In this document: positions 12,501 to 24,772 of the stretch, piece after piece | Numbering within the stretch: position 1 is the first letter of the stretch | Layout: each line of letters starts with the position of its first letter | NCBI GenBank assembly: GCA_005656395.1 | Contig: SRSI01000068.1 | Coordinates: 1,054,001-1,118,000 of the forward strand | Source: Strongyloides papillosus | Lineage: Eukaryota > Nematoda > Chromadorea > Rhabditida > Strongyloididae | Direction of reading: 5' to 3' | Length of the DNA stretch: 64,000 nucleotides | Position numbers and translations under genes: made by a program | The notes under the pieces: model-generated | Told to the model about the DNA's origin: nothing | The model's database searches: none | The model's input: the letters and a program-made list of their open reading frames with translations, nothing else

Positions 12501-15383
12501 TTTAACAATGGTGTCAAAGTTGAACTTTATTTTTACTATGTAACTTGACTGTTGTATATTTTTTGATCTAAAAATATATTAATATTAAACATGTATCCCT
12601 ATCAATGTAAGTATATTAAGTAAAGCTATGTTTATGTTATTACACAATTTAAATAGTAATTTAATGTTTGTGTATTTATACTAGGAAGTTATGTTACAAA
12701 TATAAAAGTTAATTTTTTAGTTTTCTAAAGTGTCATATATTTCAACTTTCATTTCTCATAAATTTAAAATTGTTACACAGATCATTACATGGCCAGAAAT
12801 TAAGTAAATTTAGCAAACTGCAATATAAATAATCGTTCTTAACCGTTGTAAAATTATTTTTCCTCTATATTTTTTATTAAAATTACTATTTTTGTTCATT
12901 TAACATTAATCTTATCTAAAAATTATGTAGGTGGATGTTTAAAGTACCATTTTACTACGTATTTAGTAGAAAACAATTCTTATATTTATCTTTAAAAAAA
13001 ACCAAACTATAATTGGTAAATGAAGAAAAAATTACTTGATTAATGACTAAGTTAACTTAATAATGTAGTGTAGGGGGAAAATGGAATAACAGAATTTACT
13101 AAAAATTTACATCTATCGAGATTAATTCTTGAAATAGAAAAAATTTGAAACGACAATCATAGAGTATCCTTTTCTTATCTAATACGTAAATAAGGAAGTA
13201 AAGTTTATACCTGACTATTTAAGCTTATCAAAAAAAAATAGTATCAGAGTTCAATCCATGATCCAAACAATAAAAGATTGTTAATAGATAGAAAATGACA
13301 AAAAAATAAATGTTTTACAGGGAAAATATATATCTTAATGATTAATTGTGAAAAAAAAGTGGTTATAAAAACTTAATTGTATAAAATAAATGACTTTGAT
13401 TTTCACTTATCTCTAGAAGATCATGCTGGAAAGATTTTTTAAAGAAAAAATTTTACGAAGAAAGTCAAATTAATCTTGAACAAATTTTAACAAACAATTT
13501 TTTTACTGGTGTAATAATCAAACAATTTGGATAAATGTGAATATAATTATCATCATCATACTTACACGACTAAAAAGAGTATGCAAAATCACCAAAATAA
13601 GATATTTATATATAAACAATATTTAACCTTCTATAAGTAATGATTTGAGAGTTGAATTAATATTTTATAACATTTCAATTTTTTATTACCTTCTTTTTAG
13701 TTACTCAAATGCTATAAATATTTAAAAGCAATATTTAATTCATCAATGTCTGTAAGATTGTTCTTGTAATCACATAACTAATTAATAGGTTTTTTGAATT
13801 TATTTTTTGATACTACAATTTTACTCACTCATAAATTGTATCGAGGATCTTATAATATTGACTCTATTACAGATGTATAGTTTTACCTTTTTGGAAGAGC
13901 ATTTATCTTATTACCATTTTTTCTTTTTTACTCAAGAATTTATGATTTACCAATTCTATTCTTATTCTCATATTTTGTATTATATAGTTGGTAGAAAGAA
14001 GTGAAATTTGCATACAAACAAAATTTTACTATTGTTTCTAAAAATAGAACTTTTATATATTTTTTCTCTATATAAAAATTAAGTAAACAAATTAATATGA
14101 TTGTTATCATTACTCCCATTAGTGTCACATTAACTTTATTGAGTAAGATGCAGATAAATTTACTTATCTTGTGATAATTTAAAGACAATAAGATAACGAC
14201 TACGTTTTTAACACAAAACAGTATAGCATAAATTGCAAATAAATAGCCTAATTATCGAGAGATTAACTAAAGGGCAAAAATTAAATAATTTACGATTACA
14301 CTTTCATTGCATACTTTTATGTTATTAGACAAATTTTAATTTTTTTTTATGAAAATTTGACTTTTTTCAAATATTAATTTTATAATCAAATTAATTTTCT
14401 ATAAAGTAAAGAGATTTTAGGCAATTAATCATTGTCTCATTAGCCTGAGATAGTTATTGTTATGATACCTCTGACAAACAAGTTATTTTTTTTTATCATT
14501 GTCAATTCTTTCATCATTTTACAAATCACTTTTTTTTGTAAATGTCATTGGAAATTAAAACCTTAGTATATTTACATTTATAATCATCTTTCCATTTTTT
14601 TTATCTTCCATATTTATAGCGTTTTCTAAATTTGGTACTTTGTAGTTTTTATGATTTCATAAAGAAAGACTGTATAATTAAATATAACTCTTAAAAATTC
14701 AACTATCTATATGTTTCCTTTCTGTACTTTGGTGTTATAACTTTTTATTATATGAAATTTAGAATTATTTTGGAAGACATTAATATTGTCATCAACATTA
14801 TATGTACTTTATAAAACTTTAACATGTGATTGTTTAAAAAAATTGAAAAATAATATCCTGTTACTATTTAATATATATTCATTTATTTTCCACTTTATTT
14901 CGTGCATACGTTTTTTTTTTCTTAACATCCTATCTACTTGACTTGATTATAATTATTTTTTATATAAATTTATTTTTATTAAAATAAATTCATCTTTTGA
15001 CTTTTGTCTATTTAACATTTTTTATATACCATATAGTGCATTTATCGTTTAAAGTATATCCCTGACGAGACATTAAAAAATGTTACAAAACGTATACTAC
15101 AAATTTAATTACTTATAAACATTATTATTACAAACAACTTTTACACATAGAATTAAGTGAACTTTCCTTTTGCATCATACTTATTTTACATATAGATTTA
15201 TAAAACTAGTCACAAATGATTTGTTATGACCGTTTAAGATTATTTTTTTTATTTTTTTACCTAATTTAAAGGGCGTGTTTCATGATACAATATATATAAA
15301 TGTATTTATCTTAATTTATTAATAACTTATTTTATCCCAATTTATGTTTCCTAATTTTATTTTTTTAGTATATCAGGGAAGCA
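9515..15383. other. 5.9 kb gene desert
   Basis: The longest gene-free stretch in the window. It is A/T-rich with homopolymer runs. The two longest ORFs (near 13807-14004 + and 13940-14188 -) overlap on opposite strands and are hydrophobic A/T-derived translations without splice or trans-splice context. I see no tRNA, repeat array or transposon ORF. The right end contains the pyc-1 upstream region, with a TTTTTTAG acceptor ending at 15368. Confidence 0.5.
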
Positions 15384-18300
15384 ATGTTATATGGTCGTCT
15401 TCATAGTGTTTTGAAAAACCACAAAAGTGTCCTGAGATTTCAAAGATGTGGTTCTCTTTCATCAAGAAACAAACCAGGTACTTTGGAGTTTAACAGAGTT
15501 ATGGTAATTAAAAATAAAAAATAACATTTCTTCTTTACAAAGTACATTTTTTTGTTATAGGTTGCTAACCGTGGAGAAATAGCGACAAGAATATTTCGTG
15601 CTTTAACTGAAATGGAAAAAACAAGTATAGCCATATATGCTCAACAAGTAAGTAGAAATGTTAAAAGAGAAAATTAGTTTTAACGTCTTTTTTCCATTAT
15701 TATTATAGGATAAAAATTCTGTCCATCGTCTGAAGGCTGATGAGAGTTATATTGTTGGACAGGGACTCCCACCAGTTGCAGCTTATCTCAATATAGATAA
15801 TATCATAGAGGTTGCCTTGAAAAATAATGTTGAGGCCATCCATCCAGGTTATGGTTTCTTATCAGAAAGACCAGATTTTGCACAGAAATGCAAAGAAGCT
15901 AACATTGTTTTTATTGGACCATCTAGTGACATTCTATTAAAGATGTCAGATAAAACAGCTGCGAGGTATATTATTTTTTTTATTTTAACCAAAATATAGA
16001 ATGTTATTTTTTAAACATTATAAATTTATTTTAGACAAACAGCTATAGAAGCAAATATACCAGTTATTCCTGGAAGTAATGGACCTGTTTTGACGGTTGA
16101 AGAAGTCAAAGAATTTGGAGCTAAATATGGTTTTTCCAATTATTGTTAAGGCTGCATTCGGTGGTGGTGGTAGAGGAATGAGAAAGATAAATAACGAAAA
16201 AGAGATAGATGAGGCTTTTAGGAGAGCGTATAGTGAAGCAAAAGCAGCTTTTGGTGATGGAAGTTTATTTGTTGAGAAGTTTGTTGAACGCCCTAGACAT
16301 ATTGAAGTACAGATATTAGGTGATAAATATGGAAATATTGTTCATTTGTTTGAAAGAGATTGTTCAGTTCAAAGGAGACATCAAAAGGTTATTGAAATTG
16401 CTCCCGCTCCTCATCTTGATGAACAAGCTAGAAAAAATATGTTAGAGGATGCTCTTAAATTAGCTAGACACGTTGGTTATGAAAATGCTGGTACTGTTGA
16501 ATTTTTGTTAGACAATAAAGGAAATCACTACTTCATGGAAGTTAATCCTAGACTTCAAGTTGAGCACACAGTCACAGAGGAGATAACAGGTGTAGATATT
16601 GTTCAAGCACAAATAAGACTTGCTGAAGGAAAAAGTTTAGACGACATTAAGTTACATCAAGATAGTATTGCGGTAAATGGTTCAGCTATACAATGTCGTT
16701 TGACCACCGAAGATCCAGCACAAAATTTCCAACCAGACAGTGGAAGGATAGAAGTATACCGTTCCGGTACTGGTATGGGTATTCGTATAGATTCTGCCTC
16801 AGCATTTCAAGGAAGTGTAATTACTCCAGATTATGATAGTTTGTTAGTTAAAATTATTGCCCATGCAAGAAACCATCCAAATGCTGTAGCCAAAATGTCA
16901 AGAGCATTAAAAGAATTCCGTATCCGTGGAGTTAAAACAAACATACCATTTTTAATAAATGTCCTATCCCAACCTGATTTCGTTGAAGGTTCAGTTGATA
17001 CACATTTCATTGATGAAAATCCACATCTTCTTAAATTTAACCCAAGTCAAAACCGTGCACAAAAGCTTTTAAAATACTTAGCAGAGGTTCAAGTTAATGG
17101 ACCATTAACACCATTAGTTACTGGTGACCCACCAAAAAATGTAACACCACCAGTCCCAGAAACTTCAAATAAACCACTACCAAAAGGACTTAGAGATGTA
17201 TTAATAAAAGAAGGTCCAGAAAAATTTGCTCGCCACATTAGAAGAAATAAAGGATGCCTTGTCACAGATACCACAATGAGAGATGCTCATCAAAGTTTAC
17301 TAGCAACAAGAGTAAGAACATATGATATGTTGCAAGTAGCTCCATTTGTTGCAACAAATATGACAAAACTTTTTTCACTCGAAAATTGGGCTGGAGCTAC
17401 ATTTGATGTTAGTATGAGATTCTTGCATGAATGTCCATGGGAGAGATTAGAGAGATTAAGAGAAGCTATACCTAATATACCATTCCAATGCCTTTTACGT
17501 GGAGCTAATGGTGTTGGGTATTCTAACTATCCAACAAATGTTATCAATAAATTCAGTGAGTTAGCTGTCAAATCAGGTATGGACATCTTCAGAGTATTCG
17601 ATTCATTAAATTACTTACCAAATTTAAAAATTGGAATGGAAAGTATCGGTAATGCTGGTGGTGTTATCGAAGCAGCCATGTCATATACTGGAAATGTAGC
17701 TGACGATTCAAGAGTTAAATACAATCTTGAATATTACTTGAAGTTAGCTGATGAGTTGATCAAAGCCGGTACACATATTTTGTGTATCAAAGATATGGCT
17801 GGTTTATTGAAACCAGAAGCTGCTAGAATACTTGTTTCTGCTTTAAGAGACAAATATCCAGAAACACCAATACATGTACATACTCATGATACCTCAGGAG
17901 CTGGAGTTGCTTCAATGTTGGAATGTGCTAGAGCTGGTGCTGATATTATTGATACAGCCATTGATTCAATGTCTGGTATGACTTCACAACCATCAATGGG
18001 AGCATTTGTTGCCAGTTTGGAGGGTACTAAATTAGATACAGGAATCAAAATGGATACTATCAGCAAATATAATGCTTATTGGGAGAGTGCTAGACAATTA
18101 TATGCTCCATTTGAGTGTACAAAGACAATGAAGAGTGGTAACTCAGATGTCTACAACCATGGAATACCTGGAGGACAATACACCAATTTACAATTCCAAT
18201 CATTTTCCTTAGGATTAGGAGATAAATTTGAGGAAGTCAAGAAGAAGTATGCTGAAGCTAATGAAGTTTTAGGAGACATCATAAAAGTCACACCATCATC

Positions 18301-19105
18301 AAAGATGGTTGGTGATTTGGCACAATTTATGACACAAAATAACTTAACAAAAGAAACAGTTATCGAGGAGGCAGATGAGTTATCATTCCCAATGTCCGTT
18401 GTAGAATTTTTCCAAGGAAAACTTGGTGAACCACCATATGGCTTCCCTGAACCATTAAGAACAAAAGTCCTTAGAGGTAGAGAAAAATATACAGGACCAC
18501 CATCAAATTACTCAAAACCAGTAGATCTTGAACAATTAAAAACAGACTTAGAGCATAAACATGGCAGAAAATTGAGAGATGTTGATGTTTTATCATCATG
18601 CATGTTTCCAAAGGAATTCGATGACTTTGAGAGATTCCGCCAAGCATATGGACCTGTAGATAAATTACCAACAAAAGTTTTTCTTGTAGGATTAGATGTT
18701 GCAGAGGAGGTTAATGTTGATTTGGAGAAGGGTAAGACATTATCAGTAAAGTATTTAGCTAATGGACATTTGAATGATGTTGGTGAGAGAGAAGTATTCT
18801 TCGAGATGAATGGACAAGCAAGAACAGTATTTGTTAAAGATCAAGAAGCAAGTAAAGATATAATAACAAGAGCCAAAGCAGTCCCAGGAATGAAAGGATC
18901 AGTTGGTAGTCCTATGCCCGGTGAAATTCTTGAGATTAAAGTGAAGGAAGGTGATGTCGTTGCTGCTAAATCTCCATTATTCGTTCTTAGTGCCATGAAA
19001 ATGGAGATGGTAATTGACGCCCCAATTGGTGGTACAGTAAAGAGAGTCCATCTTGTCAAGGGAGATAAAGTTAATGGCGGAGATTTAGTAGTTGACATTG
19101 AATAA
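15384..19105 (+). CDS. pyc-1: Pyruvate carboxylase, with a 1-nt frameshift in exon 4
   Basis: Mitochondrial biotin enzyme that carboxylates pyruvate to oxaloacetate (anaplerosis, gluconeogenesis). Exons are 15384-15503, 15561-15647, 15709-15965 and 16035-19105. An Arg-rich, Ser-rich presequence precedes the biotin carboxylase domain ([28 protein letters not shown] HPGYG; ATP-grasp [27 protein letters not shown]), then the carboxyltransferase domain ([16 protein letters not shown]) and the C-terminal biotinyl domain with the biotin lysine in SAMKMEM. The frame breaks at a five-T run, 16131-16135: upstream frame reads KYGFSNYC then stop, while the conserved continuation FPIIVKAAF is one base off. 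Discounting one base the product is 1177 residues, close to the usual length of the family, with the biotin Lys at 1143. No other lesion is visible, so an assembly error or very recent mutation is likely. Confidence 0.93.
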
Positions 19106-19500
19106 ATTTTATTATTTCATATTCTATTATATTATTATAAATATATTTTCTGCATCAAATTCTTTTTATTATTAAAAAGGAAATAAATTGATATCGTGTA
19201 ATTTTATAGTTTTTTTCTTTATCTTAATGCAAACTTTGAAAGATAATTATACGAATAAAGAATATAATTTATAATTTCAATAAGCCCTTATTATTACTTT
19301 AAAGCTACATTATTATAATAAATAATTGTAATCTGTCATGATATATTATATATAATAATTTATTCATTTTTCAAAATTTATAATTTAGTTGCTAATTGTT
19401 AAATATTATCAGACTTGCTCTTTTTTTAAACTATAATATTGAAGAAATATTATTATTACCATTACAAATAATTGCTATAAAGTAAATTAGTTTTTTGAAT
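19106..19500. other. Intergenic, 3' flank of pyc-1
   Basis: About 0.4 kb. An AATAAA-type polyadenylation signal lies in 'aaggaaataaattga' near 19178-19192. Nothing else is seen apart from the upstream region of the receptor gene. Confidence 0.5.
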
Positions 19501-20481
19501 ATGAAGTATGCTAATATTTCTGAAGTAGATGGTTGGAATGAACCAGTTGATGAATATTTCATTGGAGCATTAATTGTTTTTATTATTCTAATCCCTCATA
19601 CATTCATCAATGTCTACTTTTTCAACTTTACATTTAAAAATGAATACTTACTAAAACAAAATATCATACGGTATAATATTTTAATATTCTCAATATTATA
19701 TCTTTTGGCTGGTGTCAATACCATGGTCCTTGAAGGTGAATATCTTTATGCATACTTTACGAATACAAAGATTCATTTTTGGAGTTGTTCTGTCTTAAGA
19801 ACCCTTCAACAAGTTACATTATTTCCTATATGTACTTCGGTTTTTATATTGTCACTCCAAAGATTTCTATCAATTACCTATAGTATCAACTTAAAATGGA
19901 AAAGCATATTATTAATCTTTATTATCCTTAACTCACTTTCTTATATAAATTTCTATTTGACAATCTTTGAAGCAAAATATGCTATAGGTAATGAGATCTG
20001 TGGTTATTACCCCGTACAACCACATCTTAATCTCTTGTACGCCTCTACATTTTTAACGGCTTTACTTCCAATTGCCGCTTTAATAACAAACTTTTGTACA
20101 TTATATTTGCTAAGAAGAAAATACAAATTATTGAAGCATGTCATAAAGTATGAAGATCACAAGAGAGTTTTAATTAACCTTTCAATTCAATCGTTCCTCC
20201 CATGTGTATCTAATTCCCCTGTATTTGCATGTTTTTTTTACCAAATTTATGGTAAGCTACAAATATTTAATTAATTATAAACTTGTATTTTAGCAAAAAC
20301 GGAAATACCACCTATTGTATGGAGGATTATTGACGGAATTCATTATACACAATATAGCACGTCAACGTTTATAACATTAGTCTCTATTAAAGAAATTCAA
20401 GAAACATTTTTTAATAGAAGAAATGCAGTGAGGAATATTACAATTCCTAATTCAAAGAATATAAGTTCTAGACACTTTTAG
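19501..20481 (+). CDS. Nematode serpentine (7TM) chemoreceptor-like protein
   Basis: Exon 1 is 19501-20251 and exon 2 is 20294-20481, with a 42-nt GTAAGC...TTTTAG intron (phase 1), giving 312 residues. I see seven hydrophobic segments, beginning with YFIGALIVFIILIPHTFINV, and a TM3 end reading LSLQRFLSITY, where QRF takes the place of DRY. TM7 spans the exon junction and is followed by a short basic tail. These features fit the large nematode-specific serpentine receptor superfamilies used in chemosensation; the subfamily cannot be named by eye. The gene is convergent with the ATPase gene, 142 bp away. Confidence 0.7.
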
Positions 20482-20623
20482 TTTATTTAACTCTATAATA
20501 TTATCATAAAAATGAAACTTAGAAATTAGAAAGATAAGCTTAAAAAAGCTGTAGAATCGGCCATAATTAAAAACAAAGTAGAAAAATTTAACAAAACATA
20601 ATTAGCTATTTAAAAATTAGTGC

Positions 20624-23600
20624 TTAATAGTAACTTTCTTTCTCAATCCAACAACCAGGCCATTTCCTGATACAAAATTTTCGAAATTCATCATAAATAA
20701 AAATTAGAATCGAAAAAGGTAAAGCTGGAAACCACCAAGAGAATCTCAAACCATACATACGTAAACCTTTATCCGTTCCAGGACAGTAACACAAAAATGC
20801 TGCAATAAATGTTTCAAAGACAAGTCCGAAATTCAGATACCAATTTGACATTCCTTGGTGAACTATAGAGTTACGTCTAGTCTTTGAGATAATAAGATCA
20901 GCCCATTGGACAATGACGATAGATACAAAATAGGCAGTTTGACATGTATATTCAAGGACCTTTCTGTTAGCATAACTCCATTCCTGGCCATAGGAATCTT
21001 GAAGGTTGTTGATTGCACGAGAATCCCACTGAGAACGTAGTTGATACAAATCCCATGGAAGAAAACCATTATCTGCCATAATCCAGAAGTATGTAAAGAA
21101 TCCTGCAGATGCTTGGATTATACCAATTTGTCCATAGGCAAGGGAGATAAGACGTTCATTAACCAATTTATCTCTGATATGATCACGTGGTGCACGTTTC
21201 ATGATATCTGATTCAGCTTCTTCATAAGCTAAAGAGATAGCTGGTACCATATCAGTTCCTAGATCAATACAAAGAATTGTTACTGTCCCAAGTGGGAGTG
21301 GAATTCCAAAAATGATATACGCCAAAAATGGTGTTATTTCAGGTAAATTTGATGTTAGTGTATAAGCAATAGATTTTTTAAGATTATCAAAGATTAAACG
21401 TCCTTCCTCAACTCCAACGACAATGGAAGAAAAGTTGTCGTCCAGGAGGATCATATCAGCAGCCTGTTTCGATACATCTGATCCAGCAATACCCATAGCA
21501 ACGCCAATATCAGCTTTTTTTAGGGCAGGAGAGTCATTGACACCATCTCCAGTTACAGCAACAATATAACCTTCATGCTGGAATGCTTCAACGATCTTTA
21601 GTTTCTGTTGTGGTGAGGTACGAGCAAAGACAATTTCTGTGTGGTGCCGAATGATTTCTCTGAGTTTTTCATCAGACATGTCACGTAAATCTGAACCATG
21701 GATAACAATTGCAATAGCATCTCTTGGATTGACTTCATCAACACTAACTCCACGCCTAAGAGCAATATCCTCAACTGTTTCAGATCCATTAGATATAATT
21801 CCTACAGATTTAGCAATTGCTTTCGCTTAAAATAATATGATAAAATAAATAATTTTAAAATAATCATTTGTTTGTTTATTTATAAAATATTTATGAAAGA
21901 AATATATTCACTTTCAAAATTTATCATATATGCATATTTAGAGATTTTATACTCATCCTATGACAAACATTAAAGCAGTATGCATATTATAAAATTACTA
22001 AAAATGCATGGAGTATGAAAAGTGAATACATTATTCTCTAGAAAATCTTTGCAAATGTAATAAATTACAAAGATCATTATGTGAAAATAATTAAAAATAC
22101 CTGTCGAAGGGTGATCTCCACTAACTATAGCAACTTTGATCCCTGCTGATTTACACTTGTATACTGCATCTGGAACTGCTGCGCGAGGTGGATCAATCAT
22201 AGACATAAGACCCACAAAACGAAGATTCTTCAATGGGAAATTAAGTTCATCTGGATTAAAAGAAAACCCCTTAGGATATTCAGTTGCGTTAAGCTTCAAA
22301 TCACAGAATCCTAAAACACGTTCTCCCATACCTCCTAAATCAATATATGCCTTCTCGAATGTACTAAGAAGTTTATCGTCCAATTCCAACACTTCTCCAT
22401 CAATTAAAGCAGTTGAGCATCTAGCCAAAATTCTTTCTGGAGCTCCTTTCATTACCAAAAGATAACCATCAGGTTGATCATGAATAGACACTTGAAATTT
22501 ATTTGTAGAATTGAATGGAATCTCAGCAACCTTCTTATAGCGACTCCTAAACTCCATAACATCTCCAAGATTTAATTGTGCATATTTAAGGAGAGCAACC
22601 TCTGAAGCATCACCTGTACATTGACGTCTAATTATTGGAACGTCATTTTGGTTCGGTTTAAATTCAGCACGATTACATAATGTAGCAATAGTTATAAGAG
22701 CATCATAAGTGTCACCTTTATTAATATCGTTTTTAGTATTAGATTGATCTTCAGTTGTATCACAAGCATGGATTGTCTTATCATACCACAAGTGAGAGAC
22801 TGTCATTCTGTTTTGTGTTAGTGTTCCTGTTTTATCTGAACAGATAGCTGATGTGGACCCTAGAGTCTCAACAGCTTCTAAATTTTTGACTAAACAATTT
22901 TTTGAAGCCATCCTTTTTGCGGTAAGTGTAAGACAAACTGTTACAGTTGCAAGAAGTCCCTCAGGAATATTACTAATAATAATACCAATTAAGAATACAA
23001 CAGCTGTAAGCCAATGGTAACCAAGAAGTATGGCAATGACAAAAAATGTAACACCAAGAAACACAGCAACACTAGTAATGATATGGATGAAATGTTCAAT
23101 CTCTCTAGCAATAGGGGTTTTGCCTGTATCAATACCAGAAGCCAAATGAGCAATCCTGCCCATAACAGTCCTATCTCCAGTGTAAATAACAATACCTTTT
23201 GCGGTTCCCTCAACAGCATTTGTAGAGAAGAAAGCTATATTCTTAGTTTCAAGAGGATTTTCACTTGTACAAATTGGAGATCTACTTTGTGGTTCACTCT
23301 CACCAGTCAATGATGAGTTGTCAACTTTAAGTCCAAATGATGAAATGATCCTCATGTCAGCTGGGATGCGATCTCCACCTTTGACTTCAACAATATCTCC
23401 AACAACTAACTGATCTACAGGAATTTTGATCTTCTCCCCGTCACGGAGGACCAAAGCATGTGCTGGGATCATAGACTTAAAAGATTCCATAATCTTACAA
23501 GATTTACTCTCTTGATAATATTGAAAACATCCAGTTATAATTACAACAGCCATCAACACAATTCCCAGATACAAGTTATCATTAGTTGGGTTAGTAACAG

Positions 23601-23892
23601 TCATATAATCAACTGTAAATGTTAAAAAACAAAGAAAAGCTCCGATCCATAGGAGTAAGGCAAATCCACCAAAAAGATTCCTACAAAATTTAACCCACTC
23701 AGGTGTCTTTTTCGGAGGTGAAAGAGTATTTGGTCCATCACGAGCTAAATATTTATCAGCAACAGTACTTGTAAGACCCACATCAAGTGACGTGTCATAT
23801 CTCTTGACCAAATCCTCAATTGGAATTTGATGTTCATCCATTTTAACTTCCTGCTTTAGTTCCTCCAAATCCTTACTCCTACGCTTCTTCAT
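20624..23892 (-). CDS. Na+/K+-transporting P-type ATPase alpha subunit (eat-6/catp-like)
   Basis: P2C ATPase that exports Na+ and imports K+ across the plasma membrane. Exon 1 is 23892-22101 and exon 2 is 21825-20624 (GTATTT...TTTAAG intron, phase 1), giving 997 residues, the usual length. Visible landmarks are TGES in [14 protein letters not shown], the phosphorylated Asp353 in [35 protein letters not shown], the TM5 segment [14 protein letters not shown], and the C-terminal KESYY (usual KETYY), all typical of Na,K rather than H,K pumps. A probable 5' UTR intron (24010-23904) ends 11 nt before the ATG. Two odd points: the position equivalent to mammalian Gln111 is Asp95, and the TM4 cation-site segment reads ISNIPEGL instead of VANVPEGL. 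It could be the main alpha subunit or a catp-type paralog. Confidence 0.95.
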
Positions 23893-24772
23893 CTTTAAAG
23901 AATCTAAAAATAAATCAAAATTAAGATTAATAAGGAAAATTACACGAACTATGATATAATAAAGCTTAAATTAAAAATAATTACCTAAAGAATGGTTTTT
24001 GAACTCTTACCTAATACTTTTTGATGACGCAAAGAAACTATTGTACTTGTGCAATTTATAAGGATAGCTTAATTTTTGAATATTGAGCGCTGTACTTTTC
24101 GCGCAAAAAAATGAATGTTTGGTTTTTAAATGTGTATCAGAAGATTTTATGCGCTTAAAATAAATCAGTTTTTCTGTAGAAGTAGATTAACGTTTTTAGT
24201 CGACATACGGTACAGTGGAACCAAGTATTTTTTGGACTTTAGATTTCAACGTATTAAAAAATTATGGTAGAATGATATGTTTCAATAACAAATTTTATAA
24301 AAGTGCAAAGGGGTGTTTGATTATTAAAATTTGTCTTTTCTCGGTTTTATTGGTCATAAAACGTAATTTAACGTCGTTTTTTATTACCATCATAATTTTA
24401 TGGCATTTTGGGTAGTATGAAATAATAGATATGATTAATTTTCATGTTAATGAACAACTTATTTTAAATGTATATTTTAATCAATTAGAAAGATAAGATG
24501 TGTTTTATCTACTTAACAGAAATATAAGATTTTATTAATGCCTTCAAAGCTATCTCTTTATGATCTTAAGATTTATAGATTGTAATAGTTTGAAAAGATA
24601 AAAAACTGTTGTTTTTTTGACAAATATAAATAGTTTGTTTAATATTGTCGAAAGTAATGGATATAATTAAAACATTTTATTTTGTTTTAATAACAGCAAC
24701 AACAACATATATACATATAAAATATGGATAATAAATCTTATTAAAGAATGTGCTTTTTTTCGGTAAAATAAA
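23893..24772. other. Intergenic: ATPase promoter/5' UTR and 3' flank of F-box-like gene
   Basis: About 0.9 kb. The left part contains a candidate 5' UTR intron of the ATPase gene (donor GTAAGAG reading from 24010 on the minus strand, acceptor TTTTTAG ending at 23904). A 66-codon plus-strand ORF at 24215-24415 has no supporting context. Confidence 0.5.

Noticed and set aside
13807..14188. Overlapping hydrophobic ORFs on both strands in the large desert
   Set aside because: Both are Phe/Tyr/Leu/Ile-rich translations of A/T runs; overlapping opposite-strand readings without splice context are most likely noise.
24215..24415. 66-codon plus-strand ORF upstream of the ATPase gene
   Set aside because: No trans-splice acceptor, no recognisable motif, and it lies in a promoter/UTR region.
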